Of a DNA stretch of 64,000 nt, positions 13,001 to 22,392 are shown piece by piece. The position numbers were made by a program, and so were the translations under genes. This DNA is from Colocasia esculenta (lineage: Eukaryota > Streptophyta > Magnoliopsida > Alismatales > Araceae). The stretch is from contig CM024755.1 in the NCBI GenBank assembly GCA_014218235.1, forward strand, positions 81,413,960-81,477,959. The letters are read 5' to 3'. The notes beneath the pieces were generated by a model. That model was not told the DNA's origin, did not search any database, and worked only from the letters and a program-made list of their open reading frames with translations. Position 1 is the first letter of the stretch, and every line of letters begins with the position of its first letter.

Positions 13001-14055
13001 GGGTCTAGGGATGCTTCTTGGGCAGGTGTACTACGCTCCCATCTTCATGGATCTCAGAAGGTCTCCCAATCGCCGGATTAAAGCTTGGGAAGATCAAGTT
13101 TTCTTCTAGTTTCCTCACAGCTAGGGTTTTCCTGGCCAAGAGACAAAAGCAATCACCTCCAGCTGCTAAGGGTGTTTCTATATAGATCTAGGCTTGGGGC
13201 ATGCGTGGGCAGGGTCTGATGTGAGTTGAGAGCCGTTGGGAGACATCTCCCCAACCAGTGAGCTTGCTTGCCCCAGAAATTCTAGGTCTGCAGCGCACAG
13301 AAAATTAGGGATATTAACGTCCACATACATGGACGGCTACCTTAGGGTTGACGTCAGTCGATATGGACGCTGACATATCATGGGCGTCCATCCATGTTGA
13401 CGCCAAGACTTTCTTCTGCCAGAACTTAAAATCATGCAGAACCATGCTTAATCCACACATATATGCACATGAAACCCATGTAGTATAGTGTATACACCAC
13501 TACACCATTTAACCATCCAAAATTTACTACTAATTCTACACATACATATATAGGTACATCAAGATAATAACACGTACATGAATATCTTCATACGCATACA
13601 ATGTTATATATATATACATGCAATGTACAAGTACAATGTACACATTAACTATACCATGCAAATGAACAACGTTTACAACTAAGTATACTCATGCATACCT
13701 AAGTATACCAAGTGTTACATGTGTAAAATTAAGTACACAATTATCGCATGCATATGATAATCTACATACGTGCATACACGTATGCACTTCATATATTCGC
13801 ACACAATATTCATGAAATGGGCAATATAAGGTATACTTCAATATTTAGATAGCACCTGCATAGTATTTAAATAGATATTTTATACTCAAAATTAGCCAAT
13901 TACTCATCTTCACGATAATAGTTTACATCCTCGCATATACCCATGCAAAATTTATATCTATAATATGCACCATTTTCATGCACGCCATTTATGCAAGAAC
14001 AAGCAAACAACATATACATAAAGTATAAGCGGGAAAGAAAATTCGGGGCCTTACA
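10057..14055 (-). mobile_element. Solo LTR, 4.0 kb, nested in the gag-like ORF
   Basis: On the minus strand it starts TGTAAGGCCCCGAATTTTC (at 14055) and ends GGGTCGTTGCA (at 10057, one base from the usual GTTACA). The exact 5-bp duplication GAATC lies at 10052-10056 and 14056-14060, and the host reading frame resumes after it. These ends are typical of Del/Tekay-type Ty3/gypsy LTRs. There is no coding capacity. AT-rich tracts full of ACACAT/CATACA words lie at 10.5-11.7 and 13.4-13.9 kb. It is unusually long for an LTR, and internal rearrangement cannot be excluded by eye. Confidence 0.8.
13177..13184 (-). promoter_or_regulatory. Candidate TATA box of the solo LTR
   Basis: TATATAGA on the minus strand (context GATCTATATAGAAACACC). 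It would drive transcription leftward into a GC-richer stretch (12.4-13.15 kb) that could be the R region. Confidence 0.35.
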
Positions 14056-14654
14056 GAATCTCTCCCTCCATGCTCTCATGACCTCTCACAAAATTATTGT
14101 TAACCTTCCCACTCCAGTGAAGGGGTCAACTTCTCAGATTGTGCTTATGCACGCAAAGGCCAAATCATTGGCACAATCTATTACTCAAGGGGTTGTGCCC
14201 CTTCTCATATCAAACACTATACAATCTCTGGGCACGGTTCCCACATTGTTGCTTCCAACTCCACTGGTGGAACTCCCCACCTTTTTATTAAACTACATTC
14301 CAAGGGAGTTACCACTGTCGTTTGACAATCCGACGGAAGTCAACAACCGTCCAATCATTGAGAGCCACTCAATCTCTCTGAGAAGAGCAAGATCGTCCGT
14401 CCGCTAGGCAAAATTTGAGAGGAAATACCTGAGGGTCAGAACGCCGATTCCCAAGCGGAAGCCCAAACGCCGGACAAGGCGAAAGACCAAGGGGCCACCA
14501 CCTCCCTCTTTTTCATTTCAGTCATCTTTTGTGCTCCTCAGCGCCTCTCCATGGGTTCTCCACATTCCCTCCCCACGGGAGGCATTTTATTTTCATCTTT
14601 TGTATAATCCTTACTCTTGCACTGGGCATCGTGCCCCTTTTTGTACTCCCCTCC

Positions 14655-14940
14655 GTGCCCCACGTGGCACATCTCCTTCCAGTGCCCCACGTGGCACATC
14701 TCCCTTCAGTGCCCCATGTGGCACATCTCCCTTCAGTGCCCCACGTGGCACATCTCCTTCTTGTGCCCCACGCGGCACGTCTCCATCCCGTGCCCCGCGG
14801 CACGTCTCCATCCCGTGCACGTCTCCATCCCATGCCCCACGTGGCATATTTCCTTCTGGTGCCCCATGAGGCATATCTCCACCCTGTGCCCCACGCGGCA
14901 CGTCTCCATCTTGCCCCCCACGCTGCGCACCCTCCTTTTC
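14655..14940 (+). repeat. 27-bp tandem repeat with CCACGTGG cores
   Basis: About eleven units of GTGCCCCACGTGGCACATCT plus a 7-bp tail (CCTTCCA or CATCCCG variants). Two are internally truncated. Most units contain the palindrome CCACGTGG, a G-box-type bHLH/bZIP site. In one frame they encode APRGTSPSS-type repeats. The array sits downstream of the gag stop in the region where pol would be expected. Confidence 0.9.
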
Positions 14941-15613
14941 GGCCCCTCGCGGCCCGTTTCTTCCTTTCTCTCCTCTGGCCCCGCCGGATTCCCTTCCTCT
15001 TTTAGGGCATCGCGCCCTCCTTCTCTTCCAAACCCCTCCGGCCCCGCCGAAGTCTCCAAAATCTTTCCTTCACTTTCTCCTCGCCATTTTCAATCGGGTC
15101 CTTCGACCCTTTCTCGCACTATTTTCGGGGCTTCAGTCCCCACACGTCTTTTTAATTAAAACAAAAAAATGTAAACTCTTGTAGACTTCTGAGTCCCACC
15201 CCAGCGCAGGGCATTCGTCCTTCCTGTACCCTCCAAACTCTTACTATACTTATCAGTGTCAAAAATCCATAAAAAAAGATGAATATTTTAGCATTGCCAT
15301 GCTATTGTAGCATTCCCATTATGAAGATTCCACGCCAGGAGTCCAAAATTTCATCCCAGGTTATTTAAGTTTGCCCTTGGCATGGGCACTTGCACACACT
15401 TCACGGCGCCCTAAGCCGATTACTCTCGGTAGACACCGTCACCATCACAGCCACGCCTGAATGGCTCAAATGTCTGTTTCTCCCCTCTTTCGGATGAAGT
15501 ATGGGTAGCAAAAGTAGTCTGGGCAAGGCAACCAACCCAAGGCACTCCGTCATAAGAGGACGTCCTTAAAATGGACAAAAATCAAATGACCAAGAAAAAT
15601 CAAAGCCAAAACG

Positions 15614-15757
15614 CATGTCAAGAGCGGCAAAGTCCCCGCGGAGATCCAAATGGACCCGATCGTATGCATGAAAAATCAAAAACCAAATCAATAATAATAG
15701 GGCATGTCAAGAGGGCAAAGTCCCCGTGGAGATCCAAATGGACCCAGTCATACGCAT
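15614..15757 (+). repeat. Direct duplication, about 55 bp
   Basis: CATGTCAAGAG(C)GGCAAAG... followed by GGAGATCCAAATGGACCC appears twice, starting at 15614 and 15703, with a spacing of 89 bp. Confidence 0.8.
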
Positions 15758-17020
15758 GTCCCTACAATCAATTGGTCATCACTCAAGATTCCAAAATAAT
15801 TCAAAAGCCCCAGTGCTTAAATGAGACTGAACCTTCTGACGGTTGTGCCAAGGAAGGGAGCCAACACCCAACTCTTCAAATACATGTATCAAGCTTATCT
15901 CCAAGTTTTCTTCTCTTCTCCCTGCCAAACTTAGTCGCCTATTCAGGCATGGCTTTGATAGTGGCACTGTTAGCCACAAGCAATCAGCCCCTGGGCACCA
16001 CTTCAAATGCACGCCCTACTCTGGGCATTCTTTAATGACACGAGAGATAACAAGGACCCCTCGCCAGTCAGTTCTCATAACCTTAATACCGCCTTGGCAT
16101 GGCAATGTTTTAAAAATCAACAAAAAAGATGAATATGCAACCAAAACAAAAAAAGATGAATACTCTCAAAATCAAAAAAAAAAATGATGAATAGTTCCAA
16201 AACAAAAAAAATCCAAATATTTTCAAAATCCCATAAAATTTTGAATACATCCAAAAATCTCACAAAATTTTGAATATTTTCATAATCCGAAAAGTTCCTA
16301 ATGGTCTTGCACAAAGCATATTGCGCCTCCTACTTGCGCCGGGACGATGCAAATCTTCCCCTTCATGGGTTCCTCCCATCCTTGACTCCGATCTCCTTCG
16401 CCAGAGATCACCTATCCTCATGGTCTAACAAACAAACCAAATGAGCTGTTTATTTAATGCTTTATTAATGCTCTAAGACATGCTTTGAATGAATGCTATT
16501 TTTCCATGACATTTGTTTTCTTGGCTAATGAGTTTTGAGCACAGGATTCGAGTTACCTCATCTGGCGCTACATCAGGCTGCTGCTGCTTTACCATCCCTA
16601 TCTGCATCTACTATATGTTATACTCTTTGAGGAATTTGGGATTTGAGTTCCCCTTTACCAAAAACAATGATTATTCCAGAGGATCCTTAGCCACACGGAT
16701 AGGCCGTTACGCTTGGCATGTGAGAACGACGGACCCATGCATAAAACCCCGGTCCTAACTCACCGACGTGACAATATTATCCTTGGTTATTTCTCTACTC
16801 CTCTTTTGAGCTTATTTTCCTTTTAACCCAGCATACATGCATATTGAAATCTCAGTGGAAATCCACTCTTCCAAGCCAATTTGAGGGCCATCCGCGCCTC
16901 AAATCCAAAGCAATCTTGAAATATTCCATTCCGGGTCGAATACCCAACCCCTTTGTTGATGCCTCCGGGCCAATTTCCTTAAGAATCCTTTTGTTTGGAC
17001 TCATCCATTTTATTTTCATT

Positions 17021-17225
17021 TCTCCCAGAGATCCACCTGAGGCAGTGGCAGATGCCTCCGATGGTGCAACCTAACGGATTGTGTCCTTAGGTACTTCCCC
17101 GACGTTGGAAGTTGATCTCTCCTCCTTCTCTCCCAAGATCCATCTGCGGCAGTGGCAGATGCCCCCAATGGTGCAACTTAACGGATTGTGTCCTTAGGTA
17201 CTTCCCTGACACTGGAAGATGGTCT
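17021..17225 (+). repeat. Tandem duplication, 108-bp unit
   Basis: Two copies starting TCTCCCAGAGATCC (17021) and TCTCCCAAGATCC (17129). Both contain GGCAGTGGCAGATGCC and ACGGATTGTGTCCTTAGGTA. Confidence 0.85.
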
Positions 17226-17500
17226 TTTCCTTTATTATCCTTATCCTTTGTCCAAGCATTTGTTTCTTTAGGTCTTCTTCCTGGTGATGACTTCCTTGGG
17301 TGTTGGTGAAAGACTCTTATCAGGTGGCAGTCACCCAATTGCTCCGCGTGTCTATTTTTCACATTGGCGTCTACATTTTAGTCCACTCTTGCTACACTCC
17401 ACTTCACTACACTTCATTTCTTTCTATTTTACTACATTCCATTCCACTTTGTGTCTCTTTTCTTCGCTCTCCTGCAAAGCAGACGCCAAGGCGTGGTAGC

Positions 17501-18783
17501 TGTAGACACGCGAATTTGGCTCCACCGCGGGTAAATTTTGTATTGCGCCATGATGCCATAAATGAACTTCATTTTACCTTGAAAGAGTATTGTTCCCATC
17601 ATTCTGGATCACCCCCATTCTTCCCCGGAAGCTAAATTTGGTTCGCAAAAGGCATATGAACAACTTCATTGATTCGCGTCCACTATAGTGGACGCCTTTT
17701 AGGAAGACCGTATCGCGTCCTACCGCCCTGACGCATTTCAAATCAAGATGCGTCGGCCTGAGCCGCCGCGATTAGGCGAGACCTCGAAAGTCATCCCACG
17801 TGCCTAAATCGTAATCGCGGCGAGGTAGGCCGACGCGTTTCAAACACGCGGCGGCCATCCTCGACGCGATTCTAAAAGTGGTCATCATTGCCAAATGTCA
17901 AATCAAGTTGACTTCTAAATTGCGGCCTGCCGCCCAGACGCGATTTAAATCAAGTCGCGGCACACTTACCCAACGCTATTCTAATCTCGGCCTGCCACCC
18001 AGACGCGTTTCAGTCTTAAGTCGCATCCGCTGTGATGGACGCGATTTGAATCCTTGATGCCTATAAATTGGACCCGAGGGTCATTTGTTCAAGGGGGTTC
18101 CACGAAGCGGCGAAGCCCTGCCGAATTCTTGCCTCGACTCCGAGCTACCTTCCACGTCGCGCCGTCCATTCCATCCTTCGGAGCCGGCGTCCCTGCAGTC
18201 CACGTGTACTGGAGCGAGGTGGACGACGTCTTCCTCCTCTCCGTCCAATCGGAAACGGCCCGTCACGCCGCACCAACGTTTGGGGAAGCACCCCCTTCCC
18301 TTTTCCTGTCTTTGCATTTATCTCCTCCGGGCCCCACGTGGCCCATTTTACTTCTTTTACACACACATGCATGCATACACACACACCTACATTTTAGGGG
18401 TTTAAAACCACCATACGGTGAGTCCTCCCCCATGTTATTCTTTCTATTCTTTATCTTAGGATTTGTATACTACACACCTTATGTGACTAATCCCTTTTCA
18501 TATTCTTTATATTTTGTTAGGGTAATCGAACGAGGAAACGCCCTCTACCGCGGCCGGCCGTGTTCGTAGAGGAAGATAGGGCCCACATCATCCCCCGCGC
18601 AATCTCCCCACCAAAAAGGTACGCTAGTGATCATTCTTCCATCCGCACCCCTCGCCGTGCACTCTCCATTCGGCACCCTCGCGTGCCTGGCGATCACGAT
18701 CATTTTTCTTTATTTTATCACCACCCTCTTTGTAGACTATTCTTCCTCCCTACCTAAAAAGGGGAACGGAAAACTCATCTACA
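17501..18783 (+). repeat. 3' LTR of the non-autonomous element
   Basis: 1283 bp, colinear with 5712-7089 and with the same TATA box (TATAAATT at 18062-18069). The end CATCTACA abuts the right TSD copy CCAAG at 18784. Confidence 0.9.
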
Positions 18784-19665
18784 CCAAGGAGTCGTGATAT
18801 CAGACAGAAGCCCAAACCCAGGATGGGGACCATCACACTGGGTCCTCAAGCTATGAAGGCCTACAGAAGAGGGGGAAGAAGGGAATAGAAGAAATCTATC
18901 AGTAGGAACCAAAACAGAACCAACACCACCCCCCAAGCCCTCAAAACATAAGGGACTAAACCACACGAAGAAGGAGCACCACCGGCAAGCATCCATCCGT
19001 GCAAACCAACCAAGAAACCCACTAGCACGGAAAGGATCACTAGAAATAAAGCTCAATCTTCTCAAGACAAGAAGGAGAGCAAGAGATCCCTACTTGAAAT
19101 TGGAGAGCCAGACCCATTGGAGCCCTTCACGTCGGAATGACCACCTCCTCCTCGCTTCATGCCGCTCCAATGCCACCATGGAACCTTACTCAGCACCTCC
19201 AGCTCGCCCAACGCACCTGAGAAGAAGAGAGGGAGCTCTCCCACTGTGGAGAGGAGGATAAGAAAGGAAAAAGAAGGAGAAAGAGGTGTCAGCTAGCCTT
19301 AAGCCCTCGGGGGTGAGGTCGACATTGGCGTCGCATTCTCAAGAGAATGCGACAGTCAATGTGTCGCCTCTTCAAAAGTTCTGACAGGACCTCTGACAGG
19401 TTGACAGCCACCAAAACACGTGTCACTCTTACATGCGGTCTCAAGAGAATGCGACACCTGTCGCGTCGCCACCTCATGCATGCGGCCAAACACGTGGCAC
19501 ACAAGCCACAGACCAAACCATAATGTGACATAGGGACCATCGTTTTCTAAACCAGAAGGCGACACAGACCTCATCACGTTCAAAATGTGACTCCTTGATC
19601 TGTCGTGATCCCACAACCAACGTAGGGGCAGACAAAATTGGACCCCAAAAATTCGAGTTGTTACA

Positions 19666-19790
19666 TTCCCTCTCCTCCTCCACCTCCGGCATTGGCACAC
19701 CCCTCGCTCCCCATTTCCCCCTCCTCCCCCACCTACGATGCCCCCCACTCCCCGTTTTCCCCTCCACCTCTGGGGAGGGGGGTCAGCTGC
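19666..19790. repeat. C-rich low-complexity locus, right half
   Basis: Continues the sequence type of 4218-4531 (CCTCCTCCACCTCCGGC, CCCATTTCCCCCTCC) directly after the right TTCCC duplication. The two halves were contiguous before the nested insertions. Confidence 0.75.
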
Positions 19791-19925
19791 AGACCGACAC
19801 GGTACAAACCGTATCATATCATGTTCAATAAAATTTGACTCGATCGAATTCAAAGAGTCGACCAACTCTTCTTAATATGCGAGGAGGTTTACCCTAGCAT
19901 TGTCCAAAAAAAAAAGAAAAATTTA

Positions 19926-20114
19926 CCAGATAGAGAAAGACTTAGTACATTTTTGTTTTACACTTTAAGTGTAATATGACTAGATAATAACCCATGTGAC
20001 ACTCCTCACATGAGGAGTGATAAAGTGGCAATCCAATTGTTAAGTGGCACATGAGTTATTGTTAAGTCATATTATACTTAAAATGTAATACATACTAAAT
20101 CTTTCTCTACCGGA
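19926..20114. mobile_element. Foldback MITE
   Basis: About 75-bp imperfect terminal inverted repeats. The left end is CAGATAGAGAAAGACTTAGT and the right end on the opposite strand is CCGGTAGAGAAAGATTTAGT. Both continue through TAATATGACT and AATAACYCATGTG. The total length is about 190 bp, with an extra small hairpin (CACTCCTCACATGAGGAGTG) in the centre. The target-site duplication is not resolved, so the superfamily is open. Confidence 0.7.
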
Positions 20115-20563
20115 TAATAGAGTGAGCGCGCAATGACTGATCAGCCCTCCAAAAGGTTCCTGTCCCGCATTGGTTCTTGAGCGCGAAGCATGATTTGAAT
20201 CCCGTCTTTTCAGCGCTGAGGTGCCGTAGACTCCCGTCCCACAACTGCAGCACACTTCTCAAGCGGGAAAGGACTCTTTGTCTTGGGTTAGGTGAGTGTG
20301 ATCATAATAAGTAGGAGATCTATATCTCTCTCTAGTGCTGGGTTGTTGTAGTCGAAAGAAGGTGGAGATCGCATCTAGTCATCTACCATTCCGTAGTGAG
20401 AGCGCGCCTCGACAGGAAACCAACACATCATGCTGCAGATCAGATCTCAGAATATACAGGAGGAGGACGGCGAGCAACGGTGATAAGGAAAGGGTGTTAT
20501 TGAAGGTTTCCCTCCACCATTTTGTCCGTATTTTCTTTTCTTAAAGCCAAGAAAGAAATTAAA
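20115..20563 (+). promoter_or_regulatory. Upstream region and probable 5' UTR of the RING gene
   Basis: No ORF of its own is credible. TATATCTCTCTCTAG near 20320 and a purine/pyrimidine-rich leader precede the ATG at 20564 (AAATTAAAATGGC). The transcription start cannot be fixed from sequence alone. Confidence 0.35.
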
Positions 20564-20671
20564 ATGGCAGGAGGGGAGTCAAGACTGAAGAGAGCTGCGA
20601 AGAAGATGGGCTTCACGGCGTTCCCCTGTGCCGCCTCCGCGGCCATCACCCCCTCCCACTGTCGTAGAAAT
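20564..20671 (+). CDS. RING gene exon 1
   Basis: 36 codons ending AGA AAT, followed by the donor GTAAGT. Confidence 0.75.
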
Positions 20672-22392
20672 GTAAGTTCTTAATTTGTCCACTCCTCTCT
20701 CTCATACACACACTTAACACCCCTCGGTTTCATTACCTGAGAAGTTTGATCGGGCTCTCGTGCTGATTCCTCATCCATATCCTCGTCAACGACGGCCACC
20801 CCCCTCCCACTAAACTTTTCATGACTTTGCCTGCAATTTTTCTTCTAAGAATGCCTAGCTCCTGCGAGGTTTCACTGACATTAAAGTTGTGACGCGACAC
20901 ACGACAGAGCTCCAGCTCCCGCAAGGTTCCCAGGAAGCCAGCTACCATAGATGAAGCAACAGCGGAGAAGGCAGGTCATGACCAGACCCAGGTAACAATC
21001 CTTTGCATGCACTTTTGCTATTATCTTGTCCTTCTACACCCTACTGACCTGCGGCGATGCCGGCGGCGGCAGCAGCAGCAGAGCATCTGCGTCATATGCC
21101 TGGAGCCTCTTGTAGTTTCTGAGAGGGGAGGGGGCGGGAGCGGCGGGCAGGCCATATTCACCGCACAGTGCATGCACTCGTTCCACTTCACCTGCATCTC
21201 CTCCGTCGTCGACCACGGCGGTGTCACCTGCCCCATCTGCCGCGCGGAGTGGGCACAGCTCCCCTGCAACCTCCCCGCGCTACCCTGCCACCAGCAGGGG
21301 CCGCCGGCTGACCCTGTTCTTCGCTTCCTCAACGACTCCATCGCCAATGTCCGCACCTACCGCAGCCCTTCTCTGCCTTCTGCACTCTACGACGACGACG
21401 ACCCCGTGGAGCCTGTCCTCTCACCCGCTCGCCCGCGTCTCCACATCTCCCTCACCTCTCTCCCGACGTTGCCGGCAGGACGTACACCGTCGTCCCTCTT
21501 CCTTCGCCGGCGTCCAATGCAGCAGCACCATTCTCACTTCGTCGGATCCTCGTGGGTTCCGTCGCCACAGCAGGGTGTGCAGAGTGGTGCCTGGCTCTCG
21601 GCCAGGCTCTCCCATCGGCAAGCCACCGACGTCGTCGTCGTCGTGAGCCCCAACGGCCCCCACGTCCAGCTCCTCAGGCAATCCATGGCGCTCGTGGTCT
21701 TCTCTCTGCGCCCGGTCGACCGGCTAGCCATCGTCGCATACTCAGCTGTGACGGCGACGCGAGCCCTTCCGTTGCGGCGGATGACGTCCCGCGGGAAGCG
21801 GATGGCCCTGCAAGCCGTAGACCGCGTCTTCTACCTCGGCGAGGCGGATCCGTACGATGGACTCAAGAAAGGTGCCAAGGTACTGGTAGATCGGGCATAC
21901 CAGAACCCCCTGTCCTGCATCCTTCACCTCTCCGACAGCCCCACACTGGTTTTCGCCGGCCCGCAGCGGCTGGAGGTGCCCTTCCCCGTCCACCATTTCC
22001 TCATTGGCTTCGGCCTCGTCGCGTCGAGCGGGTTCGTCATGTACGAGTTCAAGGAGTTCCTGTCGAGGTTGCTCGGAGATGTGATCAGGGAGACCCAGAT
22101 GAGGATTGGGGAGGAAGGGCGCACGGTGACGCTGGGGGAGCTGAGGGTCGGTGAGGAGAGGAGGATCCCGCTGGCACTGGCAGGCGACCGCGGCTTCCTC
22201 CGCGTTGGCTACAGCTTCGTCGAAGGAGGGGCCGAGGAGTGTCTCAGGACGGGAGAAGTGGTGGTGGGTGTCGCCGAGAAGGATGACGGAAGCGTCGTCG
22301 AGTCGGGAGCTGGACGCAGTACTGATATGTTGCTCGTGGGGCAAAGAGGAGGCGATGTCGAGTGGTGGGCTTCGCCGCACCCCTTCTCATGA
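20564..22392 (+). CDS. RING-H2 / vWA-like E3 ubiquitin ligase, WAV3/EDA40 family
   Basis: A three-exon model with all introns in phase 0 gives about 503 aa: 20564-20671, 20908-20991 and 21073-22392. Exon 1 encodes a basic start (MAGGESRLKRAAKKMGF), usual for the family. The RING-H2 ligands are C70-C73 (CVICLEP), C97-H99-H102-C105 (CMHSFHFTC) and C117-C120 (CPIC). A vWA-like domain follows at about residues 249-380 (MALVVFSLRPVDRLAIVAYS, PLRRMTS, LHLSDSP). The metal-binding DxSxS is replaced by VVSPNGPHV, so this copy likely lacks a working MIDAS. The C-terminal domain contains VIRETQMRIG. Relatives in Arabidopsis (WAV3, WAVH1, WAVH2, EDA40) are E3 ligases linked to root gravitropism. The coding exon is strongly GC-rich. 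Its function here is inferred from family only. It converges with THO3, with about 1.4 kb between stop codons. Confidence 0.85.
20908..20991 (+). CDS. RING gene exon 2
   Basis: 28 codons (SSSSRKVPRKPATID...) between the acceptor ACGACAG and the donor GTAACA. The upstream TGA at 20890-20892 in this frame argues for an exon start after it. Confidence 0.6.
21073..22392 (+). CDS. RING gene exon 3
   Basis: Carries the RING, vWA-like and C-terminal domains and ends TCATGA. The acceptor lies in a (CAG)4 run (21070-21081). Each CAG is a possible acceptor, so the start may shift by 3, 6 or 9 bases without changing frame. Confidence 0.8.
   Translation, partial: QQQSICVICLEPLVVSERGGGGSGGQAIFTAQCMHSFHFTCISSVVDHGGVTCPICRAEWAQLPCNLPALPCHQQGPPADPVLRFLNDSIANVRTYRSPSLPSALYDDDDPVEPVLSPARPRLHISLTSLPTLPAGRTPSSLFLRRRPMQQHHSHFVGSSWVPSPQQGVQSGAWLSARLSHRQATDVVVVVSPNGPHVQLLRQSMALVVFSLRPVDRLAIVAYSAVTATRALPLRRMTSRGKRMALQAVDRVFYLGEADPYDGLKKGAKVLVDRAYQNPLSCILHLSDSPTLVFAGPQRLEVPFPVHHFLIGFGLVASSGFVMYEFKEFLSRLLGDVIRETQMRIGEEGRTVTLGELRVGEERRIPLALAGDRGFLRVGYSFVEGGAEECLRTGEVVVGVAEKDDGSVVESGAGRSTDMLLVGQRGGDVEWWASPHPFS

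Larger units (their letters stand above)
8126..14407 (+). pseudogene. Gag-like polyprotein (frameshifted, split by a solo LTR)
   Basis: The start is the ATG at 8126 (MDPYYHADFYYEDYED). After a frameshift near 8290 the main frame holds a proline-rich stretch and a Retrotrans_gag-type core: YRMYNGTGNPYLHVKEFLYE, then SFDGPALEWFYSL, FLQRYKD and FVQFANRWRSMA. A second frameshift near 9180 leads into DSPIVDLFDQIKPRKNG and a proline-rich tail with an in-frame TAA at 9494. A third lies near 9900. The frame then reads PRMPVIVKISGTFIEWKFSP up to 10056. It resumes in phase after the solo LTR (LSLHALMTSHKIIVNLPTPV) and stops at 14405-14407. The downstream domain is not recognised. Gag would form the capsid that packages the element's RNA. 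Confidence 0.7.
14941..17500 (+). other. Non-coding 3' region of the non-autonomous element
   Basis: No RT, integrase or other domain was seen in six frames. It contains two local duplications (listed separately), an A-rich stretch at 16120-16280 with repeated AAAAAGATGAAT words, and pyrimidine-rich sequence leading to the 3' LTR at 17501. A classical polypurine tract is not evident just before the LTR. Confidence 0.55.
5712..18783 (+). mobile_element. Non-autonomous LTR retrotransposon with gag-like ORF, no pol
   Basis: Two long direct repeats (5712-7089 and 17501-18783) begin TGTAGACA and end in CATCTGCA/CATCTACA. An exact 5-bp duplication, CCAAG, flanks the element at 5707-5711 and 18784-18788. 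It spans 13.07 kb, or about 9.07 kb without the nested solo LTR and its extra TSD. A primer-binding site follows the 5' LTR and a gag-like ORF starts at 8126. I find no protease, reverse transcriptase, RNase H or integrase motif between 14407 and 17500. It therefore would depend on enzymes from another element. Orientation is set by the LTR TATA box and gag. Multiple frameshifts in gag show it is no longer intact. Confidence 0.85.
4532..19665 (-). mobile_element. Solo LTR (Del/Tekay-like ends), outer level of a three-level nest
   Basis: On the minus strand the LTR starts TGTAACAACTCGAATTTT (from 19665 downward) and ends near 4532 as GGGTTGTTAGA, a one-base variant of the usual GTTACA end. It is flanked by TTCCC on both sides (4527-4531 and 19666-19670). 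Removing the inner element and one copy of its duplication leaves about 2.06 kb, in two pieces (4532-5711 and 18789-19665). No internal coding domain is present, so it is read as a solo LTR produced by LTR-LTR recombination. Its start resembles that of the solo LTR at 10057-14055 (TGTAA...CGAATTTT), so the two may be related families. Confidence 0.7.

Noticed and set aside
14522..15159. ORFs of 100-180 aa over the 27-bp repeat
   Set aside because: Open on both strands because the unit length is a multiple of three and lacks stops; explained by the tandem repeat.
20110..20260. tRNA or other structured RNA upstream of the RING gene
   Set aside because: A GAATCCCG-like word is present, but no cloverleaf with A and B boxes could be formed.
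21420..22380. Minus-strand and alternative-frame ORFs of 200 aa over the RING gene
   Set aside because: Shadows of a GC-rich coding exon; only the plus-frame product shows domain motifs.
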